A stretch of DNA of 64,000 nucleotides from JANLVJ01 sp031363945 (lineage in GTDB: Bacteria > Bacteroidota > Bacteroidia > Sphingobacteriales > Sphingobacteriaceae): assembly GCA_031363945.1 (NCBI GenBank), contig JANLVJ010000063.1, positions 1-64,000 of the forward strand. Direction: 5' to 3'. Position 1 is the stretch's first letter, and every line of letters starts with the position of its first letter. Positions 16,432-24,804 of this stretch are shown one piece after another. Under the pieces are notes generated by a model that saw only the letters and a list, made by a program, of their open reading frames with translations, made no database searches and had not been told where the DNA came from. A program made the position numbers and the translations under genes.

Positions 16432-16846
16432 CCTTTACTGTAATAAATGACTCATAATGATTTGGTGTATAATAGGCAGATGAGTCGCTGCCGGTGATTA
16501 ATCTTTCAGCACCCCGGTTTACACCTTTCTGGTGAGGGTTCACATCCCATTCCTGGTAGTTTATACGCTTGCCTGCAGAATCTGTTTCTGGTAGCCTGCC
16601 TTCAAAATTGCCGAAGTGACGGCTTCCTACATAACCTGTTGGTGCTGAATGATGAATGCGAATATACTCTAATACCTGTATTACCTTGGTAGGTACAGTT
16701 GTTATTTGCTGTTTGCGCGAAGATATTGAACTCGGTGTTTCAAAACCTTTCTCTGTTGTATTTAGTGTTTTAACTCCTGGTTGAGAGCAAGAACTCATGA
16801 AACAACTGCTGATACTTAGCAGGAATAAAACTGTTAATCTTATCAT
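16421..16846 (-). CDS. Exported barnase-type ribonuclease, predicted lipoprotein
   Basis: This 141-residue protein belongs to the microbial N1/T1/barnase RNase family, which cuts RNA preferentially after guanosine. The mature domain (about 50-137) shows VPTKVIQVLEYIR, GYVGSRHFGNFEGRLPE, YQEWDVNP, NRGAERLITGSDSSAYY and NHYESF. The expected catalytic set is present: Glu99 (base), Arg111 and Arg115, and His130 (acid). The N-terminus is hydrophobic and has two Cys candidates for lipidation (Cys15 and Cys20), followed by a Ser/Thr/Lys linker, so it is probably a lipoprotein rather than a freely secreted RNase. It overlaps the barstar gene by 11 bases. Possible roles are RNA scavenging or competition; neither is proven. 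Confidence 0.88.
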   Translation of the reverse strand: MIRLTVLFLLSISSCFMSSCSQPGVKTLNTTEKGFETPSSISSRKQQITTVPTKVIQVLEYIRIHHSAPTGYVGSRHFGNFEGRLPETDSAGKRINYQEWDVNPHQKGVNRGAERLITGSDSSAYYTPNHYESFITVKDAN

Positions 16847-16857
16847 TTACTGATCAT

Positions 16858-16889
16858 AAAAAAAGCGTAAGGATAATATCCTTACGCTT
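16858..16889 (-). terminator. Rho-independent terminator after DUF3276 gene
   Basis: A perfect 12-base stem (AAGCGTAAGGAT at 16863-16874 and ATCCTTACGCTT at 16878-16889) with a 3-base loop is followed, reading the minus strand, by a run of seven T. It lies 22 bases after the DUF3276 stop and separates that gene from the RNase-barstar pair. Confidence 0.85.
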
Positions 16890-16910
16890 GTTTAAGGTAG
16901 AACTATATTT

Positions 16911-17234
16911 TTAGTATTCAAATTTCACATCATCACCTTCAACTTTACGAACAAGGTCAAATTCTTCGTATCTTTTTTCAACAACTTCCTGGTTATTTTT
17001 AATATAACTAATCACATCTGTCAGGCCTTCTGAAAATTTTTCAAAATCTTCTTTGTAGAGAAATATTTTATGTTTGACAAAGACTCCATCTTCAAGTCGC
17101 TTCTTGCTTTCTGTAATTGTCAGGTAGTAATCGTTAGATCTGGTTGATTTTACATCAAAGAAATATGTTCTTTTACCAGCCCTTATCTTTTTCGAGTAAA
17201 CTTCTTCCCTGTCTTTATTATCAAAATCTCCCAT
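16911..17234 (-). CDS. DUF3276 (PUR-alpha-like) nucleic-acid-binding protein
   Basis: This 107-residue protein is typical of DUF3276, a small PUR-like family nearly confined to Bacteroidota. The block VYSKKIRAGKRTYFFDVKST at residues 12-31 and the following LTITESKKR and FLYKEDFEKF carry the conserved basic and aromatic positions. PUR folds bind single-stranded DNA or RNA as dimers, so a nucleic-acid chaperone role is likely. It is monocistronic, with its own strong terminator, as expected for a highly expressed small protein. Confidence 0.85.
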   Translation of the reverse strand: MGDFDNKDREEVYSKKIRAGKRTYFFDVKSTRSNDYYLTITESKKRLEDGVFVKHKIFLYKEDFEKFSEGLTDVISYIKNNQEVVEKRYEEFDLVRKVEGDDVKFEY

Positions 17235-17314
17235 TAGCTGAATTTTTCTTCATGGTAAATATATAAGATATAGTAGTAAAGTTCAAAAAATGTTTTAATT
17301 GATAAAATTATATA

Positions 17315-19096
17315 TCAAATTTCTTCTTCAAGTAACTGTTTTTCAAAAAGCTCTGCATAAGCACCTCTTATGGCCATTAATGAATCATGATTACCATTTT
17401 CAATTATAGTAGCATCTTGTAAAACCAGGATCTGATTTGCATGACGTATGGTTGACACCCGGTGACTGATAATAATTGACGTCTTATTTTTCATAATTCT
17501 GCCTAAATTTTTCAAGATCTTTTCTTCGGTATGAGTATCGACAGCCGAAAGGCAATCATCAAGCAATAAAATTTTAGGTTCTTTAATTAGGGCACGTGCA
17601 ATTGAACTTCTCTGCTTCTGCCCACCAGATAAAGTGATGCCTCTTTCTCCAACGTAGGTTTGAAAACCGAGTGGAAAGGCCATTATGTTATCATAGATTC
17701 CGGCATCCCGTGCTGCCTGATCAACTTGCTCAGGGCTCGTTTGATCAATACCAAAAGCTATATTATTATACAGGGTATCTGAGAACAGAAATACTTCCTG
17801 AGGAACAAAACCAATGTGCTGCCTCAGACTTGAGAGTTTATAGTCTTCTATGTTTTTTCCATCGATCAGTATTTTACCTTCAGTGGCATCATACATACGG
17901 GTGAGTAGGTTGGCAATAGTCGTTTTACCTGAGCCCGTTCGTCCAAGTATTGCAAGTATCTGCCCAGGCTTCACATGAAAAGAGACATTTTTTAATGCGC
18001 AGATTCCCGTATCAGGGTAAATAAATGATACATTTCTAAATTCTATTTCCCCTTTCAGAAATTGATTATCAATTGTACCATCACATATCTCAGGGTCTGT
18101 AAACAGGAACTCATTGATTCTCTTTTGTGAAGCAGAGGCACGTTGAATTAATGAAGTAACCCAACCCAGGGCTGTAACCGGCATGGTTAGCTGATTGATG
18201 TACACAATAAATTCAGCTATTGTTCCTGCTGTAATCTGCCCGCTAGATACCTGTAATCCGCCAACAAAAACTGTAAGTGTCGTGCTTAGCCCAATCAGGA
18301 CCAGCATGGTTGGATAGAAAAATGCCTGAACTTTAGCAAGATCCATTGATTTATCTTTATACAGCTCGCTTTGTATTGCAAAATCAGCACTGAATTTTTT
18401 ACCCCTGACAAAAGATTTAATTACCCTGATACCGGCAAACGTTTCCTGGACGAAAACCGACAGCCCCGAGAGCTGGGTCTGAATTTCTTCACTCTTTTTA
18501 TTAATGAGAGAATTAACATAATAGATTACGATTACCAGAATTGGGAGTGGGAGAATTGTGTAAATCGTTAATTCTACATTAATACTCAGCATGGTGCCAA
18601 TAACCAGAATGAAAAGCACAATAGCGTTCGTAGTGTACATGATGGCAGGTCCCAGATACATGCGTACCCTGCTCACATCCTCAGTAGCCCGCGCCATCAG
18701 GTCACCTGTATTATGCCTGCGGTAAAATGCAAGACTAAGCCGCTGGTAATGCTGGTAGATCGAATTTTTCAGATCATACTCAATCAGCCTTGAAACCAAA
18801 ATTATTGTCTGCCGCATCAGAAACAGAAATAGTCCTCGGATTAGCGCAAGAATAAAAACGATCAAGCCAAACCATAAAACGATTAACCCAAAAAATGAAT
18901 ATAGATCATCCTGGGCATTAAAACCTGTAGTTATTTTAAACAGGGCTATATTATCGTTAACCAGATCAAAAGCTATTCTAATTACCTGCGCAGGAAAAAT
19001 AACGAAAACGTTTGACAGGATTACAAATAGAATACCTGAAATCAACCGCAAACGGTAACGGTACAGGTATGGGTTTAATTCTTTTAGTTCTTGCAT
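17315..19096 (-). CDS. ABC exporter, fused permease and ATPase
   Basis: This 593-residue half-transporter should act as a dimer exporting a lipid, drug or peptide. Residues 1-310 form the six-helix exporter membrane domain. The nucleotide-binding domain follows: Walker A ILGRTGSGKTTI near residue 385, Q-loop FVPQEVFLFSD, signature LSGGQKQRSSIARAL, Walker B KILLLDDCLSAVD and switch His in IIISHRVST. The position after Walker B that is normally the catalytic Glu is Asp (LLLDDC), a conservative change seen in some exporters including the degenerate halves of heterodimers. No partner half-transporter adjoins it. It is divergent from the dehydrogenase gene at 19175 with only 78 bases between them. 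Confidence 0.92.
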   Translation of the reverse strand: MQELKELNPYLYRYRLRLISGILFVILSNVFVIFPAQVIRIAFDLVNDNIALFKITTGFNAQDDLYSFFGLIVLWFGLIVFILALIRGLFLFLMRQTIILVSRLIEYDLKNSIYQHYQRLSLAFYRRHNTGDLMARATEDVSRVRMYLGPAIMYTTNAIVLFILVIGTMLSINVELTIYTILPLPILVIVIYYVNSLINKKSEEIQTQLSGLSVFVQETFAGIRVIKSFVRGKKFSADFAIQSELYKDKSMDLAKVQAFFYPTMLVLIGLSTTLTVFVGGLQVSSGQITAGTIAEFIVYINQLTMPVTALGWVTSLIQRASASQKRINEFLFTDPEICDGTIDNQFLKGEIEFRNVSFIYPDTGICALKNVSFHVKPGQILAILGRTGSGKTTIANLLTRMYDATEGKILIDGKNIEDYKLSSLRQHIGFVPQEVFLFSDTLYNNIAFGIDQTSPEQVDQAARDAGIYDNIMAFPLGFQTYVGERGITLSGGQKQRSSIARALIKEPKILLLDDCLSAVDTHTEEKILKNLGRIMKNKTSIIISHRVSTIRHANQILVLQDATIIENGNHDSLMAIRGAYAELFEKQLLEEEI

Positions 19097-19174
19097 TCGT
19101 CGTCAAAGATAGGCGAAAGCCATCTTGCTAATGAAAAATTCCATAAATTGCAATACTTTATCCTTACATGTTAT

Positions 19175-20272
19175 ATGATTGAAACCAAGGAATCCAAGGT
19201 GCAGAAATCCTCCATCTTTTCAAAAATGTTAGGACAGTCACATCAGAAAGTGATGTTCTGTAGTGATGAAGGAACGGGACTAAAAGCAATCATAGCAATT
19301 CATGATACCACCCTTGGTCCAGCCGTCGGGGGTACAAGAATGTGGACCTACCGCTCTGAAGAAGAGGCGCTTGAAGATGTACTGCGTTTATCAAGAGGCA
19401 TGACCTACAAGGCTGCTATCTCAGGAATTAATCTTGGTGGTGGTTGTGCTGTAATAATTGGTAATTCAAGGCAAGATAAGTCAGAGGCGCTTCTACGCAG
19501 ATACGCCCGCTTTATAAATAGCCTTAACGGTGAATTTATTACGGGTGAAGATCTTGGTACCAACCCACGCGATATGGAATACATTCACATGGAAACCAAA
19601 CACGTGGTAGGTATTCCTGAATCATTAGGTGGCAGTGGTGATCCTACTCCTATTACAGCTTATGGCGTATTTATGGGTATGAAGGCCAGCGCCAAAGAAT
19701 TGTGGGGTAATGATAGCCTTGCAGGTAAGGCTGTTGTAGTTCAGGGAGTAGGCCATGTTGGAGAAGCATTGGTTAAATTGCTAAAAGAGCAAAATGCCAA
19801 AGTATATGTTAGTGATCTTGATGAAGAGCGTCTGATATCAGTATCTAAGAAATATGATGCCAAGCCAATGGCAAATAATCATGTTTACGATCTGGACCTC
19901 GATATTTATGCCCCTTGCGCTATGGGTGCCACTTTAAATACCGAAACGATCTCAAAATTGAAATGTGCCATTATTGCTGGATCGGCTAATAATCAGCTTG
20001 AAGATGAAGAAGTACATGGAAAAATGCTTCTTGATAAAGGCATTCTATATGCTCCTGATTTTTTGATTAATGCCGGGGGTCTTATTAATGTTTATTCAGA
20101 AATTGCCGGTTATAACAAAAAGCGTGCATTGCAATTGACTGAAAAAATTTACGATGTTACCCGTGAAATCTTTAAAAAGTCTGGTAATGAGCAAATCCCA
20201 ACACATGAGGCGGCTCATCGTATTGCCCGCAAACGTATTGAAGACATCAAAAAAATAAAAGCAAGTTATTGA
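19175..20272 (+). CDS. Leucine/phenylalanine/valine dehydrogenase-like protein with altered catalytic Lys
   Basis: This 365-residue protein clearly belongs to the Glu/Leu/Phe/Val dehydrogenase family, which oxidatively deaminates amino acids with NAD. It shows CSDEGTGLKAIIAIHDTTLG, GPAVGGTRMW, LSRGMTYKAAISGINLGGG, GEDLGTNPRDMEYI, GVGHVGEALVKLL (NAD fold) and PDFLINAGGLINVYSE. The substrate-binding lysine is kept (Lys79, equivalent to Lys68 of Bacillus LeuDH). The residue equivalent to catalytic Lys80 is cysteine (Cys91, TGT at 19445-19447), in GGGCAVIIG instead of the usual GGGK. The ATG at 19175 is chosen over one at 19091 because family proteins start about here and the earlier start lies inside the divergent promoter region. 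Confidence 0.9.
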   Translation: MIETKESKVQKSSIFSKMLGQSHQKVMFCSDEGTGLKAIIAIHDTTLGPAVGGTRMWTYRSEEEALEDVLRLSRGMTYKAAISGINLGGGCAVIIGNSRQDKSEALLRRYARFINSLNGEFITGEDLGTNPRDMEYIHMETKHVVGIPESLGGSGDPTPITAYGVFMGMKASAKELWGNDSLAGKAVVVQGVGHVGEALVKLLKEQNAKVYVSDLDEERLISVSKKYDAKPMANNHVYDLDLDIYAPCAMGATLNTETISKLKCAIIAGSANNQLEDEEVHGKMLLDKGILYAPDFLINAGGLINVYSEIAGYNKKRALQLTEKIYDVTREIFKKSGNEQIPTHEAAHRIARKRIEDIKKIKASY

Positions 20273-20316
20273 TTTGCTTTTTTTTAATTAATAAATTTAA
20301 TCGTTCTTACCTACCT

Positions 20317-21258
20317 ATGTTAAACCGCAGACACCTAAGGGTTAAAGTGTTGGAAGCTTTGTATGCTTATCATCTATCGGCAGACAGAGATATACCTGCT
20401 TTCGAAAAACAATTAGTTAAACAGGTTCATAAAGTTTATGAAATTTACCTGTACCTGATTACATTACCTTTAGAAATAGCTGCTTATGCTACTAAAGATG
20501 CCACTGAACGCGCAGGTAAGTATATTCCCAGTGCCGAAGACCTGAATCCTAATCTTCGTATTGCCAGTAATTTGCTGATCAAACTGATGGATGAAAATCC
20601 TGAGCTTAAAAAGGCCGTCAAGCTTTACAAAATCAGTCATCATGAAGATGAAGAAACGATCCGGGCGATCTTCAAAGAATTTCGGGCAAGTGCTGAATAT
20701 GAAATTTACGGTAAGCACGAAGAGCATAAATTCTCAGTAGATAAAGAACTTGTTCAGTTTTTATTTAAAAAAATCGTCTGTAAGAATCCGCTTCTTGAGC
20801 AACAGCTTGAAGAAAAAAATATCAGCTGGCCAGTAGATCGTGAAGTAGTTGAAGGCATGGTAGTAAAGACGTTGAAGACGGCTGAACTACCAGCAGGCAT
20901 TCAATTGCTTGAACTGACTTCAAACTGGGAAGAAGATGAGGATTATATCCGTAAACTTTTTAGAATGACGCTACAGAATGAAGAAGAGTATCAGGGTTAT
21001 ATAGCAGAGAAAACACAGAATTGGGATGTTGACCGTATTGCATTAATGGACACCATTTTAATGAAGATGGCTATCTGCGAGCTTATTAATTTTCCTTCGA
21101 TTCCTGTCAAGGTTTCTATCAACGAGTATATTGACATATCTAAAGAGTTTAGCACACCGAAAAGCAAGATTTTTATTAACGGTATCTTAGACAAAGTACT
21201 TGTTGACCTGAAAAAAGATAATAAGCTTGTCAAAACAGGAAGGGGCCTGGTAGAATAA
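20317..21258 (+). CDS. nusB: Transcription antitermination factor NusB, extended form
   Basis: This 313-residue NusB works with NusE in antitermination of rRNA transcription. The N-terminus MLNRRHLRVKVLEALYAYHL is the usual NusB start, and the core repeats late (NWDVDRIALMDTILMKMAIC, PVKVSINEYIDISKEFSTPK, INGILDKV). A central insertion of about 150 residues makes it double the size of E. coli NusB, as is normal in Bacteroidota. The ATG at 20317 is chosen because it gives this conserved start; an upstream in-frame start would add an AT-rich meaningless extension. It heads a run of same-strand genes through coaE. Confidence 0.93.
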   Translation: MLNRRHLRVKVLEALYAYHLSADRDIPAFEKQLVKQVHKVYEIYLYLITLPLEIAAYATKDATERAGKYIPSAEDLNPNLRIASNLLIKLMDENPELKKAVKLYKISHHEDEETIRAIFKEFRASAEYEIYGKHEEHKFSVDKELVQFLFKKIVCKNPLLEQQLEEKNISWPVDREVVEGMVVKTLKTAELPAGIQLLELTSNWEEDEDYIRKLFRMTLQNEEEYQGYIAEKTQNWDVDRIALMDTILMKMAICELINFPSIPVKVSINEYIDISKEFSTPKSKIFINGILDKVLVDLKKDNKLVKTGRGLVE

Positions 21259-21280
21259 AATTAAAGTAACTGTTGTATTA

Positions 21281-21685
21281 ATGTCTTCTATTTGCATTTC
21301 ACTATTTTTGCTGGCCTGTCATCAGCCTCGTAACAGTTATGCAGAAACGCTCTTAACTACACGGGACTCTACTTCAGCCGCAAAATTTCGATTTAATCAC
21401 AAAAATTATCTTGTTGAAGAGGTAAAAGCTGGTGCTTTAATAACGTATAGTTTTAAATTTGTAAATGACGGGAAAAGTCCGCTAATGATCAGAGGTATTT
21501 ATACTTCATGCGGGTGTACAGTTAAAAGTCATGATCATATACCAGTTGCGGTCGGTAAACAGGGGCAAATTAAGGTAGTCTTTAATACCGATGGTAAGTC
21601 AGGCATTCAACGAAAAATCGTTACCATTATAGCCAATACTGTTCTGCGACTTAGTCAGGTTGCCATGGCAGGAATCATAAAATAA
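21281..21685 (+). CDS. DUF1573 lipoprotein
   Basis: This 134-residue exported lipoprotein (MSSICISLFLLAC, lipidated Cys13) has a DUF1573 domain. The domain is an immunoglobulin-like fold recognised by VKAGALITYSFKFVNDGKSP and the signature TSCGCT, followed by VVFNTDGKSGIQRKIV. Its function is unknown; it is very common in Bacteroidota and frequently sits between nusB and yajC, as here. It follows nusB by 22 bases and precedes yajC by 22 bases, so it is part of the same transcript. Confidence 0.85.
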   Translation: MSSICISLFLLACHQPRNSYAETLLTTRDSTSAAKFRFNHKNYLVEEVKAGALITYSFKFVNDGKSPLMIRGIYTSCGCTVKSHDHIPVAVGKQGQIKVVFNTDGKSGIQRKIVTIIANTVLRLSQVAMAGIIK

Positions 21686-21707
21686 CACCAAATAAAAAAT
21701 TAATATT

Positions 21708-22040
21708 ATGTACGACTTCTTATTGATGGCCGCTCCAGGGGGAGCAAACCAAAATCCAATTGCAACTATTCTTCCTTTTGTTTTAATCGCTGTTGTTTTT
21801 TACTTTTTCATGATCAGGCCCCAAGCAAAAAAAATGAAAGATCAGAAGAGCTTTGTTGAAAAACTTTCAAAAGGTGATCGGGTCATCACCCATAGTGGAA
21901 TACATGGTAAGATTGTAGAATCTGATCCTGCCTTTTTTATTCTCGAGGTTGATCATAATGTGCGTATTAAGTTTGAAAAATCAGCAATTTCTCTTGAGCT
22001 TTCAGCAGCCCTGAATAAAGCAGAAGTAGTAAAATCATAA
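21708..22040 (+). CDS. yajC: Preprotein translocase accessory subunit YajC
   Basis: This 110-residue inner-membrane protein has one membrane helix (about 20-37) ending in FMIRPQAKKMKDQ, the YajC signature, and a cytoplasmic domain with KLSKGDRVITHSGIHGKIV. YajC associates with SecDF at the Sec translocon; the SecDF fusion of this organism is at 35272-38274 in the window. The MLMAAPGG-type N-terminus is typical of Bacteroidota YajC. Coordinates and length are normal. Confidence 0.93.
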   Translation: MYDFLLMAAPGGANQNPIATILPFVLIAVVFYFFMIRPQAKKMKDQKSFVEKLSKGDRVITHSGIHGKIVESDPAFFILEVDHNVRIKFEKSAISLELSAALNKAEVVKS

Positions 22041-22055
22041 TCAGTATTTTCTTGT

Positions 22056-23021
22056 TTGAAAGAATTAACAGGTAAACACCAACTTCGCTTTCAGAAAAAG
22101 GATAAGAAAAAACTTACCCTTTTTCTGGCATGTGGGCTGTTTTCGGTTTGTCTCTGGCTACTGTTTTCACTTTCAAAAACATATACTTATACGACCCCTG
22201 CCAATATCGAATTTAGTAATATACCTGAGAAACGCTCACTATCTCTGCCCGCAAAAGTTCAGGTCAGTTTGAAGATTGAAGGATCTGGATGGCAATTACT
22301 TACGTCTCGTATAAATTTAACAAATACAGATCTTTTTGCTGACTTAAGTGGTCATAAAATCGGTGGTTTTATTTCTTTAACCGAGTTTATCCCTGATTTT
22401 AATTTACAATTGCCCCCTGGTCAGCGCTTGCTTGGTTTGCTGCCAGATACTATTCATTTTAATTACACAGGGCGTAGTAGTCGAAAGATTCCACTTTTAG
22501 TCAGGTATACCATTGACTTTCAAAAGCAATTTTATTTTCTTGATCCGGTGTCTACCGGTTTAGACAGTGTGACGATTTCAGGTCCTAACTCAGAAATTGC
22601 CAAAATCAGATCCTGGGAGACCAAACCTTTTACCTTAAGTAGATTAAATCATTCTACAGATACGCTGATAAGTCTTTCAAACAGTAAATACCCAGGGTTG
22701 CTTATTAAACCTGATCACCTGCAATTCAGTGTAAAAGTAGATCAGTTTACAGAAGATGTACTTATTGTGCCGGTACATATAATTAATAATACCAGCCAGT
22801 ATGGTATAACCCTCATTCCATCACGCATAAAAGTGTACTTTCAGGTTCCCCTGACATATTTTTATAACATTCGTCCAGAATTATTTGAAATTACTGCAGA
22901 TCTCAATGACTGGAAATTTCACCGTTCATCAAAATTAAAACTTACAGTAAACAGGTCACCTGCCTTTATCAGGATTGAAAAACTTGAGCCTGCAAGTGTT
23001 GACTTCTTAATTAAAAAGTAA
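22056..23021 (+). CDS. YbbR-domain (CdaR-like) membrane protein
   Basis: This 321-residue protein has a basic N-terminus, one membrane helix (about 24-42, LTLFLACGLFSVCLWLLFSL) and an extracytoplasmic region of YbbR-type beta repeats (IEFSNIPEKRSLSLPAKVQV; KIPLLVRYTIDF; IVPVHIINN). YbbR proteins regulate diadenylate cyclase in Firmicutes; in Bacteroidota the role is not established. No ATG fits; the best start is TTG at 22056, 15 bases after yajC. Its TAA shares one base with the ATG of coaE, the usual Bacteroidota neighbour. Confidence 0.8.
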   Translation: MKELTGKHQLRFQKKDKKKLTLFLACGLFSVCLWLLFSLSKTYTYTTPANIEFSNIPEKRSLSLPAKVQVSLKIEGSGWQLLTSRINLTNTDLFADLSGHKIGGFISLTEFIPDFNLQLPPGQRLLGLLPDTIHFNYTGRSSRKIPLLVRYTIDFQKQFYFLDPVSTGLDSVTISGPNSEIAKIRSWETKPFTLSRLNHSTDTLISLSNSKYPGLLIKPDHLQFSVKVDQFTEDVLIVPVHIINNTSQYGITLIPSRIKVYFQVPLTYFYNIRPELFEITADLNDWKFHRSSKLKLTVNRSPAFIRIEKLEPASVDFLIKK

Positions 23022-23611
23022 TGTTAAAGGTTGGAATAACAGGTGGTATAGGAAGTGGTAAATCAATGGTTTGCAGTTTATTTAGTCTGATTGGTATACC
23101 TGTTTTCAATGCTGATGACATTGGCCGTCAGCTACTGAATGATGATGAATCAATACACAAGGGGATTGTAGAAATCTTTGGCTTGGGTTGTTTTAATGAC
23201 GAGGGTAAACCAGATCGCAAGAAGATCGGCGCACTTGTTTTTGCCGACCAGTCATTATTGAAAAGGCTTAATGCGCTTATTCATCCTGCGGTTTTTACTG
23301 CCTTTGATAATTGGACCTTATCAATTGATCAGACCTTGCCATATTGTATCAAAGAAGCAGCTATTATGTATGAAAGTGGTTCTTTTAAACAAAATGACCG
23401 AAATATTCTCGTTTATACTGATAGGGAAATAAGAATTGAAAGAGTTTGCAAACGAGATAATGTTACACGAGATCAGGTAATCAGCCGAATAAATCAACAA
23501 ATGAGTGAAGAAAAAAAGATGAAGCTCGTTGATCTTATCATCTATAATGATGATAGCCATTCTTTGATCAGGCAGGTAACAGAAATTGATAATTTATTTC
23601 GATCTATTTAG
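23021..23611 (+). CDS. coaE: Dephospho-CoA kinase
   Basis: This 196-residue cytoplasmic kinase makes the last step of coenzyme A synthesis, phosphorylating the 3'-hydroxyl of dephospho-CoA. The P-loop GITGGIGSGKS opens the protein, followed by FNADDIGRQLL (substrate Asp), LIHPAVF and the lid region CKRDNVTRDQVISRINQQMS. Length is typical. It overlaps the YbbR gene by one base (TAATG) and is probably the last gene of the nusB operon. Confidence 0.95.
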   Translation: MLKVGITGGIGSGKSMVCSLFSLIGIPVFNADDIGRQLLNDDESIHKGIVEIFGLGCFNDEGKPDRKKIGALVFADQSLLKRLNALIHPAVFTAFDNWTLSIDQTLPYCIKEAAIMYESGSFKQNDRNILVYTDREIRIERVCKRDNVTRDQVISRINQQMSEEKKMKLVDLIIYNDDSHSLIRQVTEIDNLFRSI

Positions 23612-23665
23612 TTAAAAAGCATTAAATTGAAATAATAGCTAAACTATTGATAAGCAGTTAAAAAA

Positions 23666-24151
23666 ATGAAATATAAAGAGGATCTGAAAATGGATGTTGA
23701 AAAGTGTATGGAAAAGGAACCTGAATTAACGAAAGATCATGACGTTTATCAGCGAACCCTGATCAATCTTGTATATACGCATACATGGATGAATACGAAC
23801 CTTAAGGCTCATTTTGATCCACATAATATCACCGTACAGCAGTATAATATTCTACGTATTTTACGTGGGCAGTGTGATAAACCAGCAACAATTAACTTGT
23901 TGAAAGAGCGCATGCTTGATAAAATGTGTGATGCTTCGAGAATCGTTGAACGTCTAGTTCAAAAAGAACTGGTCGTTCGAAAAGTCAGTGAGTTTGATCG
24001 CAGGGCTGTAGATATTAGTATAAGTGATACGGGTTTGGAATTGCTGCAAGTCATTGATAAAGATATTGTTGCTCATGAAATTATTGGTGATAGCCTTAAT
24101 GAGGATGAATTAAACCAATTAAATGCACTTCTTACTAAATTAAGAAAGTAG
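23666..24151 (+). CDS. MarR-family transcriptional regulator
   Basis: This 161-residue winged-helix repressor-type protein shows the MarR layout: a dimerisation helix (TLINLVYTHTWMNTNLKAHF), ITVQQYNILRILRG, the recognition helix region KMCDASRIVERLVQKELV and the wing VSEFDRRAVDISISDTG. The DxRR motif in the wing is conserved. What it senses is unknown. Its end overlaps that of the convergent PAP2 gene by 17 bases, so the two may interfere at their 3' ends. Confidence 0.88.
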   Translation: MKYKEDLKMDVEKCMEKEPELTKDHDVYQRTLINLVYTHTWMNTNLKAHFDPHNITVQQYNILRILRGQCDKPATINLLKERMLDKMCDASRIVERLVQKELVVRKVSEFDRRAVDISISDTGLELLQVIDKDIVAHEIIGDSLNEDELNQLNALLTKLRK

Positions 24152-24752
24152 ACTGGAACTTTGGTTTTAATAGTTCTTCTGGGATAAGCTTTAGTTTGAC
24201 AGCAAGGTTTGCCAGCAATGTTCCAATGCACCAGCCAAGAATAGCACCTGCTGTTACGTCAATAGGATAATGAACTCCCACATATACCTGTGCCAAGCAA
24301 ATCAGAAAAGCCCAGATGAATGTAGCAGGTATCACCCAGGCCCATTTTCTGCCAAAGATTACCATCAGAAATCCAGCAATTGTAAAATGATTGGAAGCAT
24401 GGCTTGAAACAAAGCTATAACCATTACCACAGGCGACTCTGTCTGTAATCAGCTGTTTCATTGACGGGTCATTACACGGTCTTAGCCTGTGTACAAGTAT
24501 CTTTATCAGATGAGCACTAATCAAATCACTGATAGCAACTGCTGCAATCAGGAAAAGAATGATATACAGCCCTTTTAGTTTATAACGGATCAAAGAATAG
24601 AGGACAATAAAAAGGTACAAGGGAATCCAGGTAAGTTTTTCCCTGATAATGGGCATTATAAGATCAAAGAATGGGTTTCCAAGCGTATGATTTATAAAAT
24701 AAAAAGCCTGACGATCCCAATTTAATAAGGTACTGAGCATACTGCAATGCAA
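24135..24752 (-). CDS. PAP2-family membrane phosphatase
   Basis: This 205-residue protein with five or six membrane helices resembles lipid phosphatases such as undecaprenyl pyrophosphate or phosphatidylglycerophosphate phosphatases. Motif 1 is KILVHRLRPC (K-x6-RP). Motif 2 is VSSHASNH, with Val and Ser where PSGH is usual. Motif 3 is AQVYVGVHYPIDV, keeping the His and Asp but with Gln in the usual Arg position. The catalytic His pair is present, so activity is likely, though the substitutions are worth noting. The substrate cannot be told from the sequence. It is divergent from glmM. Confidence 0.85.
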   Translation of the reverse strand: MHCSMLSTLLNWDRQAFYFINHTLGNPFFDLIMPIIREKLTWIPLYLFIVLYSLIRYKLKGLYIILFLIAAVAISDLISAHLIKILVHRLRPCNDPSMKQLITDRVACGNGYSFVSSHASNHFTIAGFLMVIFGRKWAWVIPATFIWAFLICLAQVYVGVHYPIDVTAGAILGWCIGTLLANLAVKLKLIPEELLKPKFQSTFLI

Positions 24753-24804
24753 TTAATTGACCCAAATATACCTGTTTATAGTACTTTTGGTAAAAACCTA
24801 TACC

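Noticed and set aside
19091..19174. Longer start for the dehydrogenase
   Set aside because: It would overlap the divergent exporter gene start, and the added residues do not resemble the family.
24135..24752. PAP2 protein treated as catalytically dead because of Gln in motif 3
   Set aside because: The catalytic histidines and Asp are present and this variant appears compatible with activity in related bacteria, so it is noted but not claimed.
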